A stretch of 64,000 bases of DNA. It comes from Cheiracanthium punctorium. Taxonomy: Eukaryota > Arthropoda > Arachnida > Araneae > Cheiracanthiidae. The DNA lies in the NCBI GenBank assembly GCA_038373885.1, contig JAWZYV010012390.1, positions 1 to 64,000 on the forward strand. Reading direction: 5' to 3'. Below are positions 41,893 through 53,296 of this stretch, one piece after another. Positions within the stretch are counted from its first letter, which is position 1. Each line of letters starts with the position of its first letter. The translations under genes were made by a program, and so were the position numbers. The notes under the pieces are model-generated. The model had not been told where the DNA came from. It saw only the letters and a list, made by a program, of their open reading frames with translations, and ran no database searches.

Positions 41893-43490
41893 TTAATATT
41901 CATTTCCAAATATTTTCATTGCATTATAATTTAATTTTTAGGGCAACTCCACACAATGTTTAACATTTTTAGCAAGTCACATATAGTAACTCTTCTCTAT
42001 CTCATCTTTCTATTATGCTCTCATATTGCCTGAAATTCTGAACGGCAGCATATTTAGTATGTTATTACTTTTTTTATTTGAAAAATATAAAGATTTTCAC
42101 AGTAACATAAAAAAGACTTAAAATATTAAAATATTTCTAATATGGATTTTTAGAGTAAAATTATTAAATCAGCAGGAATTGGTTTTCTATAATAAAGTTT
42201 TAATGTTTTTTGAACTCACTAGCATGTGTGTTATTTCCCAGTATTATAAGCTTTTTAATGAGTTATTATTGAGCCATAGAATATCATTCAAAGCTTCAAT
42301 TTAAAAAATCCTATGTAATACAAATTTTCTATACTTCAAGTTTATTATTATTTCAGAAAGGGAAGAAAAACCTCGCACGTTGAGAAAAAGCTTAAAATCT
42401 TATTTAAAAAAACTAATAGAAACAAATAATAGAAACAGAATTTTCGCCTTGCTAATTTAATTTAATGTGTAAGTTTTTGAAAATAAAGGAAGACAATCTT
42501 TTTGATAATTTTGAATGAATGTAAGAGAAGTTAGCAAAGGAACGTAATTTCATCTGATGCGCTTTGAAAAATCAATTTTCTCGAAAACATATTAGCCTCT
42601 AACACTCTATTCTTAATCTACTTGATCTGACGAACAAAACAACATTAGTGGAATGGTTTACCACATAGTTTGGTCGTAGCTGGAGATAACGTCTTTTCAA
42701 TCTAACAAATAAATAAAACTGTAAACACTACTATTTCGATTTAAAGCTATTTTTCCCTGTTTTATCGATCTTTCCACATTCAACAGTAAGTGCAGTAGAG
42801 AATGGTTTTTAGTTTATGCTTTGGCTTTTATCGGAATTTTAATGGAAAAGTGTTCATTCTCGTACGAAAGAACCACTGCGATCAGTGAAGCGTTTGCCTT
42901 TCGCGATCGGCAAGAGGTAATGACCATTTGAGGTTGGTTGTGAGAAGTCGGTATATAAATAAAGTATTTGTTCTTGAATTTTAACTTTTACTCTGATGAA
43001 TTGCAGAATAAATATGGGATTTCGTGTGTAAATTTTCAAATTCTATGAATTAAAGTTCATGAAAATTTCTTAACAAGATAACCTTCGAATTTTGTTTTTC
43101 TCCGGGAAGTTAATGCTTTAACCTGTGCGTAGTATTCACTTTGATCAGCAAAGCATATTTTTTTGCTATATGAATATTGTACGTAATGAATATTTTATGG
43201 TATTTGAGATAATCCTTATTTTAGTATTTATTATTGCATTTAAATTTTTATTCTGATGAATTTTTGAACAAATATGATGTATGGTTAATGTAAATATTTT
43301 ATTTTGTAACTTGAAATTCCTAAAATTTCACTGTATGTGTTGTTGGATTAGGAAGTTTGAAAATTAATCTTTATATACTGTTCAAAAATGAACAAGGAGA
43401 ATTGCCGTTAGTCCTCCTTTTTCTTTATCTATCTTTTCACATCGTTTACTGTTAACTTTCTGACAGAAGACAATGAAAATACTATTATAG
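41650..43490. other. AT-rich, no gene recognised
   Basis: Contains a (GA)n microsatellite at 41861-41892. No coding or repeat match otherwise. Confidence 0.5.
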
Positions 43491-43623
43491 ATTAAATATC
43501 CCCCATCCCTGTGAAAAATAAATTAAAACTAAAAGCAAAAGCCGCCGAGTGCAAAAGAGTGGACGGGACAGTGTCATTGTAGACGGGACTCTATAGCGAC
43601 AGCGATTTACAGCATGTGCATTT

Positions 43624-43657
43624 GTTTACATTACCGAAGTGTTTCGGTAATGTAAAC
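43624..43657. repeat. 15-bp perfect hairpin
   Basis: Arms GTTTACATTACCGAA and TTCGGTAATGTAAAC with a 4-base GTGT loop. Confidence 0.92.
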
Positions 43658-43769
43658 ACAGATTTCAACCCTAGAAAATAATAGAAATTCCGCTAGAAAG
43701 AAAGAAAGAAAATAAAAAAACGTATTTCTGAAGGCTAGTGGTTTCCGAAAAAACAGACAGTAACCTTTG

Positions 43770-44525
43770 GATAAGCTTGCCAGACGTCCCGGTTTGACCG
43801 GGACAGTCCCGGTTTGCAGACAAAATCCCGGTGTTCCGGCCGGTTTACTTCTCGTCCCGGTAAAAATTAAATTTGATTATAGGTGACCAAAAAGGTCTAA
43901 AAATAATTAACTGTGAAGGATTTTTAAGAATAATTGCTTTGCCATTTGTTTCACTGTACTGTATAAAAAGTGAAAACTATCGAAGAGTGGTGGTGTGCTG
44001 AAAAGTATTGTTCAAATTTTTATTCCTCATTCAAAGTGTTTCTTTTTACTTAAACAACTTATAAATATTAACATGTAAGAAATAAAATGTTTAAATTTAT
44101 ATGCTTGTGTCATTTGTTAATACCCCTGGTTCAGGTTCTGAATCAGTAACCCTTTATTCATAGCATTGAGTATAAACTATCCTCTAAAACACTCCAAAAA
44201 CCGCCAAAAGTGTGTACCCTTGAGGGAAAAATGTAAATGTAGTGTTACGGCCAGGAATCTGGACCGAGGGGAGGAGATTTCCCTCCGTGGTGGACTTTCT
44301 AAGGGATCCTAAACCGTACTTACGCGAAGTTTCGTAGAAAACCACGGGAAACTCCGAATGGTTAGGTCGGCGGACTCGACCTGGTTTTGAACCAGGCATC
44401 TTCCGTCTCCCACTTGACAGCGCAAACGCGTTCAGTCACAGGTCGGCCAAATGTAACCTTGAATACCCGTGACACTGGGGCATTCCGGTGTCCCGGTTGA
44501 ATATTTCAGAAATCTGGTAAGCCTA
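43770..44525. mobile_element. TIR element carrying a SINE
   Basis: Left end AAGCTTGCCAGACGTCCCGG and right end, TAGGCTTACCAGATTTCTG on the minus strand, are imperfect inverted repeats; 'cccggt' words are repeated inside both ends. Flanks CTTTGGAT and CTTTAGAG are partly alike, as for an old 8-bp duplication. Of its 0.75 kb about 0.29 kb is an inserted SINE. Confidence 0.65.
44170..44455 (-). mobile_element. tRNA-related SINE, reverse
   Basis: Reverse-strand relative of 18436-18700: 'gggagacggaagatgcctgg', 'ttcaaaaccaggtcgag', 'gtccgccgacctaacc', 'cccgtggttttctacg', 'cttcgcgtaagtacgg', 'ccttagaaagtccacc'. Confidence 0.8.
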
Positions 44526-45032
44526 CTTTAGAGATCTTTATAAGAATGTAACACCACCTCTTTTTAAAAAAATACAAAATGTCCCCCTTAAAAAAACGTG
44601 TACGTGGCACAGTCTAAGGATTAAATAGACCGCTCGCGCAGGGTTGCAAAATGAAGCAAGCACCAAGTCTCGTGATGAGTGGACTCGACCGACTCAGTTC
44701 ATACGGGAATCCATTGATATTTCAATGCGTGAGTGAGAAAGGTCTGTTGGAAAACCTGAAAATTTATTGAAAATGGTGAAATCCTGCTGTGCATATGGAT
44801 CCAATGAAAAATTTACCAAAGGTGGATCTGTTACATTTCATCGGAAAATAAAATTTTTATAAGTTTTTTGTTTTATTAATCTAAAGTAGCTACACACAAG
44901 TACTCCTTAGCTCTTACCTGTGACGTTTGTCGCAACTGAAAACGATCTTATTCAATTTGTTGAATATGAAATTAATTATTTTCTTAAGCTAATTGTTTAT
45001 TATTCTTTATGAGAGCAATCTGTATATTTTAA

Positions 45033-45544
45033 CCCTTTGAGGCGCAACCCTTTCCCAATGCTGAAAAAAGGGCAGCCGCTGCCATCGCTCGACTTAACTA
45101 CCAGCAAGATGGCGGACGATCGAAACGTTCATCGCGTGCCACAGATCTAGAGACCGTTTTTTGACGCAGCTGGCTATGCGCGGGAACAGCCAGCTGTCGT
45201 CAAAAAAGGGTCTCTAGATCTGTGGCACGCGATGAACGTTTCGATCGTCCGCCATCTTGCTGGTCGTTAAGTCGAGCGATGGCAACGGCTGCCCTTTTTT
45301 CAGCATAGGGTAATCTATCCAGCTGTTCTTCGCATTCTTCCATTTTTCAGCAGATGTCAGTGCCGTTAAAAATAATCGTGACCATTTTTTTACAGGAAAT
45401 GACGTGCTCAAAAGTAAAGGATTCTCATGGAGCCATGTCACCCGCAACTATTTTTATAGAAATCAAATTTATTCTTCGTGACTGGCAACAGTCAAAACGC
45501 CCGAGTTTGGTGATCCCAGAGCAGGATCACTGCGCGTTAAAGGG
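45033..45544. mobile_element. TTAA-flanked element with 122-bp palindrome
   Basis: Ends CCCTTTGAGGCGCA and TGCGCGTTAAAGGG are inverted repeats flanked by TTAA (45029-45032, 45545-45548), the piggyBac signature. Just inside the left end, arms 45055-45175 and 45188-45310 form a near-perfect inverted repeat of about 122 bp, GC-richer than its surroundings ('aagatggcggacgatcgaaa', 'gccacagatctagagac'), with a 12-base loop. No coding capacity. Confidence 0.88.
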
Positions 45545-45549
45545 TTAAG

Positions 45550-46620
45550 TATTTATTAATTGTTTAAAATATAGAGTTTAATCAGATACTACGTGTCTTG
45601 ATGCAAATTGATATATTTGGCGATGTGTTGGTGAAGTTGTTTATATTCTGAAATTTTCATATTTTTTAAGCTATTATTTAAAGGAAAATAAAACTTTATG
45701 ATTATTAATTAAATGTGGAATGTTTTAGAATATGTAAGAAATATATTGTCCGTTTCCGTACAAATTCACCAGTAATGTTTATTTACAGCATTTTCTTTTT
45801 ACATAAACTAAAAACTATACTGTCATTAAGATTTAGAAAGGAATAACTTATTTTTGTTTATATATAATTTTCGTTTATTTATATACATATATGATGTTTG
45901 AAAGTGTATTTAGAGTTATTTTATTTATTCTCGCTTTTGTTAATACACGTATTATTTTCCAAAACGAAAGTATTTGGAGCATGACCTGAGAAGATTTCTC
46001 CGATTACTTTTCAGATTTCCAAGAAATCAAGAAAAGATATAATCTCTTGAAATATTTCACTGGGCTTTTCAGTTTAAATTTATTGCCACCTTTGAACTAA
46101 AATAAAATACAGCTGAATTTTTGAAAAAAATGATTCCCTTCTTTAATAAATACTCACCGAACAAACTGCTTAAAATTTTAATGATGACCATGCTTTTTTT
46201 TTCTTCGTAAAAAAAAAGAGTTACCTACATTGTCTTTTAAAATTATTAATAATATTATGATAAAAGTATTGCTTTTAATAAAAAAAATGATTTTTTATAC
46301 ATAAAGTTCAAGTGTATAATTTGTTTTTGTTGTTGTCAGTTGTTAAAGTATTACATTATCAGAGGTTTAAAACAAATGAAAATCCTGTTCATAAATCCAT
46401 TTATTCTTTCTTCGGTTTGCGAGTTTTTCAAAGAATTAAAATAAACATTTCACTACTTGTTGAAATGCTATTAGTTTCCAACATTCCTCATACTCTCTTC
46501 GCCAAGTGCGGCGAAAAGAAGCCAAGAATGTCCTCCTAGTCACGTGATGAGTGGAATTTCGGCCGAGGTGCTTGCTTCACTCCGCATAGGGGATTTACCA
46601 CAGCGCGAGCGGTCTAGCAG
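45550..46620. other. AT-rich, nothing recognised
   Basis: No coding signal, no repeat match. Confidence 0.5.
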
Positions 46621-46639
46621 ATATTTAGTCTATGGTACG

Positions 46640-47330
46640 TGACAGCGGTAAAAGGGATATCATCTCTAGTTCTAAGCATTTATGTCTACACATAGGAAGG
46701 CTCTGAGTTCTGTGCGTCCACCCATAAAGAATCCATCTCAAACAAAGACGCTGTCTCTTGCGTATGCATCTCTTTCTCGGATGTTTTGTTTAATGAACGA
46801 TAAAGGGTTCAAGGTTCTCTCCAAATCAAACAACGCTTGTTATCACTTTTTGTAGGCTGAACCTGGACACATGCGTAAAAATAAATTCTTCCACTGATTA
46901 GCCGTCTAATAGATATGTTGATGTGCCTCCCTCTAACGTTCCAATCCATGGCGGGACATGATTATAGAGGAGTGGCTGGTAGCCTCGCATACAGACCCCC
47001 TTCGTGAAGCTTTCTCCGCACGGCTGACGATGGCATTAAGCTTCCAGTAGCTGTAGCAAAGGGGGATCTGTGTTGGAGTTGTGGTTCTATTCCTCTGTGT
47101 GCATAATGACAAATATTTCTCACCTGGCTTTTCGTAATATTTGTCTGTCGTTGGCTGAACCTCATGTATACGGAATCTGTAGTTAGAAATTGTTGCCAAA
47201 GTTTATGAACAACAGAAGGACTGACAATTAACATCTGGCCATTTGTGCCTGACTTTGTCCCTCAAAATAACTCTCGATTGCAGTTCTTCGGCCAAGTAAT
47301 GCTGGAAGTCATTGTTACGAATTGGCTAGG
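46640..47330 (-). pseudogene. Tc1-like transposase remnant
   Basis: The minus strand reads VSPSVVHKLWQQFLTTDSV, RFSQRQTNITKSQ, then in a shifted frame a basic stretch and finally RRKLHEGGLYARLPA, the paired helix-turn-helix region of a Tc1 transposase (usual form: RRL.E.GL.ARRP). Further on (46840-46870) 'HVSRFSLQ' corresponds to the first catalytic block (DESRFSLQ in active copies) with the Asp changed to a non-acidic residue, and 'IWRENLEPF' follows. No DDE core remains readable after 46700. At least three frameshifts. Not functional. Confidence 0.75.
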
Positions 47331-47811
47331 CTGTCCCTGATTTCTTATCTTATAATCAGAGTAAAAATCGAAAGCTTGATTTAAAACATGCAATTATATG
47401 CTAGCAGTAAATTATTCTGGCTATAATGCCACTAATTTACTGCAGATTTACTCAGCGATGTTTATTTGTCAGCATTTTCCAATTTCATGCAGATTGCCAT
47501 ATTTTCGAGCGAAATTCTACTTTTGTGTTTTTCCTTAATTTTTGGAATCCAGTATACAGGCTGTTCCATAAAGGTGATAACAAGCTTCAATTCTTTATCT
47601 ATTGGAGATATGTGGACAATGTAAATTGAAAAAAAAATGCTCGAAAGAAGGTAGAAAAAGGACTACGTTAAAAAAAGTTCTTCTCGTTACTTTTCAAAAA
47701 TTCACACTTACGAACAAAGTACAAAAAAGTCACAGTTAATAAAATGTGCCCCATACACTAATGAGGTGATGTAAAAAATCTCAGAGATATCTTGAAACAA
47801 AGATCGGGGAC

Positions 47812-48142
47812 TGTAAGGTTCTTTCGCGATTATTGAACTTACGGAATCTCAGAAGGCGCCCCAGCCTGCCCGAGTTGACGGAGACCCAGGGTTTAGTTAA
47901 AAGGAAGGGAAGATGGGAGAGAAGCGAACTTTTTTTTAGGCGGGAGGTCGTGTTGTGGTTGTGACGCGGAAAGCTTCATATTGGCTTTTTAGTAGATGTA
48001 TTAAGTGTATTGTAAAATGCCTTGTCGAGTGATGTATTAAATGTCTTTTAAATGTTTCAAAAGTTTCTTCATTCGACATTTACAAATATTGACGAAGTTT
48101 CTCACTGCCTATTCACCCGCACGATGTCTGGGAAACCTTACT
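47812..48142 (+). repeat. 5' LTR
   Basis: Starts TGTAAGGTT and ends AACCTTACT, nearly complementary ends as usual for LTRs. Compared with the 3' LTR it lacks a short segment near 47910 and has a T-run where the other has TTTATTTT. Confidence 0.92.
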
Positions 48143-48159
48143 GGCGCAGCCGGCAGGAG
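48142..48159 (+). promoter_or_regulatory. Primer-binding site
   Basis: TGGCGCAGCCGGCAGGAG directly follows the 5' LTR. TGGCGCAG.CGG is the type of sequence complementary to a tRNA 3' end finishing CTGCGCCA. The tRNA species (serine is used by some Drosophila Gypsy elements with a similar site) is not decided here. Confidence 0.75.
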
Positions 48160-48274
48160 GGAACTGGTGAGAGCTTCTCATTTTATTTTGTAAATGCATG
48201 CTCCTAAAAATTTAAGCAGTTATTATTATTTGGGGAAGAATGGTGTCGAAATTATTATCAAACTAATTGCATTT

Positions 48275-48560
48275 GCATTTTTCCGTCACGGAATATTAAT
48301 TGTGAATACGCCAGTATTCGAAAGTAGATTTGTTTGATGAATTTATGTTTTTTCCACCACGGAATATTAATTTACACTAGTCAGAGAAAGAATAATACGT
48401 CAGTATTCGAGAGCAGTTCTGTTTTATGAGTTTTGTTTTCCATCACGGAATACTTTTCGCACGGAATACGTCAGTACTTGGAAGTGGTTTTTGTTTTTAT
48501 TCATCGGAAATACGAATGAGTCAGCATTCCAAAATTTGTTTCTTTTTCTCGTCGGAACGT
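48275..48560 (+). repeat. Degenerate tandem units in the retrotransposon leader
   Basis: About four units of 65-85 bp: 'tttccgtcacggaatatta' then 'acgccagtattcgaaagtag' then 'tttgtttgatga', starting near 48279, 48350, 48436 and 48503. They lie between primer-binding site and gag, where Gypsy elements carry packaging or translation signals; role here unknown. Confidence 0.7.
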
Positions 48561-49563
48561 ATGAGTAACATTTTTTTTTTAAAGCAAGTGTATTTGTAGT
48601 ATGTTCTACTTCTTGGCCGAAATAATTCAAAAAGTGTTATATTTAAACATTTAAAAGTGCACGCCAGTACATGATAGTATTATATTTCATTTATTTTTCT
48701 ATAATTGTGAAATAATTATAAGATATATACATATATATCTATGTCTGCCAGTACATTATTTAATTCAAACTAAAAAGAAAAAAATATAAAGGGGAAAGGA
48801 TTTGTTGTTTATGAGTCATTGAATGTAAATCTACTGCATTGAATTTAGCATCCGGCCATCTGTTGTGTTATTTTTTTTATTATGTGTTTACCGCAAATGA
48901 AAAGATTTATTTCATTTTGTATTGAATGTCGTTCTTCCAGAAAGCAATTAGCTTGTGCATAAAAAAAATATTGTGACATTGTGTCTCATTTTATTTTGAT
49001 TATCCTGGATTTATATTATGGTATTGCTGAGCGATCATGCTGAGCATAATAGCTATTCATAGTTTAAGGTGTATTTCAAGAAAAATATATGTGGAGTGAG
49101 TTTCGATAACTATTTAAGCTTATTTTAACTTAAAATATGTATATTAATTTACATTTACGAAGAATTCTTGTTGATTATTTTTTCTGAAGAATAAATGAAT
49201 TTGTGTAATTTATTACTGCTAGTAACAGTAAAAATTATTATATTTTCGGAAGAATATCAAAGTTAAAAGTCTCCATTATTCGTTGCTTAGCTAAGATAAA
49301 TTTTATCTATAGGGCATAGAGAATAATAATAATAATTATAAATAAGTAAATAAATAGATTATGAATGCTGGTTTAAAAAGGTGAATAGCACTTTTTTTTT
49401 CTTCTCTGCTATTTTTGGTCATATAAACAGTTGGTGTAATAAAACAAAAGTTTTAAGAAATATTTTACGGAGAGTAATGATGAATGTTTTATTGACTACT
49501 GCTAATATGCATTATTTAATTAAATATTGGTAACTGTAAGTGCTTTAGTGAATTTAGAGATAA
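48560..49563. other. Untranslated leader of the retrotransposon
   Basis: AT-rich, no coding signal. The leader continues after the Helitron to the gag start at 51076. Confidence 0.5.
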
Positions 49564-51007
49564 CTAGCTGAAGTACCCGTCCTCGACGGGTTAGTGAATG
49601 AAAATTTCCAAAAAGCAAGAACTTTCGTCAGTATTGTAGGAGTACACAGAATGGATGTAGTATGTTGCCAAAGTAAAGAAAGCGAAGTTATAATTTTCAT
49701 GTATTGTTAAAATATTACAGGCTAGAGAGTAACTAAGTAATATCATTTCATTCGCTTTAGTCGTAATTATGTGATGCGCGAACGAATATTTACGCATATT
49801 GAAATAATTTTAGCAAAATCTCAAAATTTAATCAACATTTTTGAAAAATTTGAAGCCTAGAATTTAAGTTGAGTGACAACCTATCATGTCACCCAAATTC
49901 GTTTCATTCCCTGCAGTATTTATTTCGTGATGCTGGAACAAATTTTCAGCATTTTAAAACGATTTTCGAAAAATATCAAAATGTAAGCAAAATATTTTTA
50001 AAATTCAACGCCTATAAATTAAGATTAGCAACTATCTATCATATCACTCAATTTCGTATCATTCGTATTAGTCGTTATTACGTGATGTTTGAAGAAATAA
50101 ATCACAAAATCTCACAAAATCTCAAAATCTAATAAAAATGTTTAAAAAATTGGACTCCTATAGTTTATGTTGAGCAACCATCTATCGTATGACCAAATTT
50201 CATATCATTCGCTTTAGTCGTTATTACGTAATACGGGAACAAAGATTCACTCAGTTTTAAACGATTTTCACAAAATCTCGAAATCTGATGGATTTTTTTT
50301 TTTTAATTAGATGCTTATAGTTTAAGGTGAGTGACCACCAAATATCATTTTTTCACCTTTGCAGTTACGAGATGTGCGAACACAAATTTACGCTGTTTGA
50401 AATGATTTTCGCAAAATTTCAAAATCTAATCAAGATTTTTTTTTAATTCGACGAACTATGTTTTAAGTTGAGTGACCACCTATCATGTCACTCAATTTCA
50501 TATCATTCGCTTCAGTCGTTTTTACGTGATGCTTGAACACAAATTTACGCAGTTTGAAAGGATTTTCGCAAAATCTCAAAATCCAATCAGAATTTTTTAA
50601 AAATTGGACGCCTATGTTTTAAGTTGAGTGGCCACCTATCATGACACCCAATTTTATATCATTCGCTTCAGTCGTTTTTGCGTGATGCTTGAACACAAAT
50701 TTACGCAGTTTGAAACGATTTTCGCAAAATCTGAAAATCTAATCAAGATTTTTTAAAAATTGGACGCCTATGTTTTAAGTTGAGTGACCACCTATCACGA
50801 CACCCAATTTCATATCATTCGCTTCAGTCGTTTTTACGTGATGCTTAAACAAAAAAAAGCGTCACGGACAGAATGACAGAATGACAGACAGACAAACTTT
50901 TTTTTGAGGGTCGCATCGGATTCCCGGGTGCTTGAAACGGATAGAAATCGCAAAATTTTTGAATTCCAAGAAATGTACAGACAAATGTCTAATTTTATTT
51001 ATATAGA
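49564..51007 (-). mobile_element. Non-autonomous Helitron with internal ~150-bp array
   Basis: Read on the minus strand it starts with TCTATATAAATAAAA preceded by A, and ends with a hairpin CCCGTCGAGGACGGG 13 bases before a terminal CTAG followed by T. Start TC, end CTRR, a hairpin close to the 3' end and insertion between A and T are the Helitron signature. No Rep/helicase coding. Most of the interior is about seven units of ~150 bp (landmark 'cctatgttttaagttgagtg' near 49855, 50003, 50156, 50310, 50456, 50610, 50764), each with 'atcattcgcttcagtcgttt' and 'tacgcagtttgaaacgattt'. It sits in the Gypsy leader. Confidence 0.85.
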
Positions 51008-51075
51008 TAGAAAGGTAAAAATGAATAAATAAATAAATAAAAAGTGGTAGTTTGAGGGTCTTTCAGAAGTCAACC

Positions 51076-52350
51076 ATGGCGTATTTCGGAAAAGGCAAAA
51101 AAGAGGATATGTTAGCTTTAGCTGCTGAATTAGAAATACAGGTAGATTTAAATGCGACAATTGTGGTGATAAAAAATAAAATCGTTAAAAGTTAAGCATA
51201 TGGTGAAGAATTACCAAAGGGGTATATTTATCGCTTGTTGAAGAGGGGAAGACATAGAGGAGCGGAGAAGAAAGGAAGAAGTAGAGGAGCAGAAAAGGAA
51301 GGAAGAAATACAGGAGCAGAGAAGGAAGGAAGAAGTAGAAGCTCAACAGGAAAGAGAACAGATGGAGTTTTAACTGAAAAAACTAGAAACTGAGTCTCGT
51401 AATGGAATAACATAAAGTCCAACGACACCTGAAAGCGTTCAGCATAATTTCGATTTAATCAAACTCATTCCTAAATTCAGATTAAGAGATGATGATATCA
51501 TAATTTATTTGTTCCTGTTTGAGAGACAAGCTAAAAGAACAAAAGTTGATCCTAAATATTGGGCAGCATGTTTATTGACTCTATTGCCATCCGAAATTAT
51601 CCAACTAATTGGTAGGGAATCAGAAGACAAGTTTGAAGATTATGAGTACATTAAGGCTCTTTTATTGAAGAGATTTAAACTATGTCCAGAAAGCTTTAGA
51701 AAAAAGTTTGTGATGCACCAGAATACCCATGAGAAATCATGGAGGGATTTTTGTTACGAAATTACAAGCTATTTTGAAGAATGGATAGGTGGCCTTGAGA
51801 CAACTAACTTTGCCGGTTTGAAGAACGTCATTATCACAGATCAGATCAAGACAACAATGCCTCATGAGGTAAGAGACCATTTTCTGGATGATTGCTCGAT
51901 GTTCATTTCTCCTACAAAATTGGCGGATCTACTGGACGAATATGATAGTGTTCGTAGTGGTTCGAAGAAATCTGGTGGTAATCCATCGAAAGACAAAAGT
52001 AATGAATTGTGGCGACCACGTTCTCCACCTTCAGAGAGAACTGTCAAGAATAAATCGTTTCCACCTCAACACACATCAAAGACATATTCATCCCGTAAAA
52101 ATTATGAACCACCTAAGCCAACTTCCAGGGTAACTTGCTACAATTGTAGAAAAGAAGGATATACAGCAAAATTTTGCTATAAAAATCGGCAGCCAAGAAA
52201 TGCTTTGACAACAGTCCAAGGCAATTTAGTTCAATCGTCAGCACCCATTTATGAAAAAGAAAAATCAGAGGTGCTAACTGCCAAGACCTCTATTCCAGTC
52301 ACAAAATCTGTAGACGTATCTAGAAACATAGACGATTTGAAACTGGTCAA
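51076..52350 (+). pseudogene. Gypsy gag with zinc knuckle, broken at the N-terminus
   Basis: The likely start is the ATG at 51076 (MAYFGKGKKEDMLALAAEL), followed by a Glu/Lys/Arg-rich coiled stretch (51240-51370). Stops at about 51195, 51371 and 51411 and a frame change break this part. From 51430 the frame is open through a retrotransposon capsid-like domain (FDLIKLIPKF, YWAACLLTLLPSE, YIKALLLKRF, WRDFCYEITSYFEEWI) to a CCHC-like knuckle CYNCRKEGYTAKFCYK whose third ligand position, usually His, is shifted or lost (G-Y-T-A-K). It runs without a stop to the MITE at 52351 and resumes in frame as protease beyond it, so gag and protease formed one frame. Confidence 0.9.
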
Positions 52351-53288
52351 TAGGGTGACGCAAAAAAACCTACTATTTTTTTTTTAGTCTCGTGTGAAAA
52401 AATGTTAGTTTTTGATGTTTTAAGAGCCCCCCCCCCAAAGGACAGCTCAAAAAATTTTTTTAAGAGGTCGCTCACATTTTTTTTACATTTCAAAAATCGT
52501 CAAAAATCGATTTTTTTTTCCTTTTAAATTTTTTTTTCTCGTTACGGTATAATTTTATAGACCAAAAGTAAAATAAGTTTCTGAAAGTTTCAGTTCAAAA
52601 TTTAAATTTTGAAAGTTCATCAGATTCAAAAAAAATTTATTAGTGCATGCTCGAAAAAATCAAGAGATTTTTTCGAGCGATCTTTTACTATTCAAATTAA
52701 AATTCCACACATTTTTTTTTCTTTTATTTAGTCCAATGATCAATAAATATGCACCACGAGATGAACTAAAAATCAGGCACAATATAGAAAACATAATTTT
52801 TTAAATTTAATAATTTTTTTAATCAACTACAACATTTTAACAATATTTCATCTGAAACCAAATTTTTTTCAGGTTTTATTGATTTTTAGTTCACCTCGAA
52901 GTGTATTTTTATCGATTATTGTACTAAATAAAAGAAAAAAGTATATTGAATTTTAATTTGAATATTAAAAGGTCGCTCGAAAAAACCTAGAGTGATGCAC
53001 TAATAAATTTTTAAAAATTGTGAGCAACCTTTCAAAAATTTAAATTATGAACTGAAACTTTCAGAAACTTTTTTTTTGTCTATAAAATTATACCCTAACG
53101 ATAAAAAAAATTTAAAAAGAAAAAAAATCGATTTTTGACGATTTTTGAAATGTAAAAAAATTGGGAGCGACCTCTTAATTTTTTTTTTTTTTTGAGCTGT
53201 CCTTTGGAGGGGGCTCTTAAAAGCATCAGACTAACATTTTTTTCACACGAGACTAAAAAAAAAGAAATCGGTTTTTTGCGTCACCCTT
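52351..53288. mobile_element. hAT-type fold-back MITE in gag-protease, 8-bp TSD
   Basis: Both ends read (T/A)AGGGTGACGCAAAAAACC and the whole 938 bp is an inverted repeat: 'agtctcgtgtgaaaaaa', 'aagagccccc', 'gacagctcaaaaa', 'gaggtcgctc' on the left have complements on the right, with about 400-bp arms. Flanked by identical CTGGTCAA (52343-52350, 53289-53296). The end TAGGGTG and 8-bp duplication match the hAT-like transposon at 19628-21925, although inner sequences differ. Confidence 0.92.
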
Positions 53289-53296
53289 CTGGTCAA

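Noticed and set aside
49850..50870. CRISPR-like array
   Set aside because: The ~150-bp units are contiguous, degenerate tandem repeats without regular unique spacers, inside a Helitron in a eukaryotic genome.
51228..51428. Pro/Leu-rich minus-strand frame (LPSFSAPL repeats)
   Set aside because: Antisense of the Glu/Lys/Arg-rich coiled region of gag.
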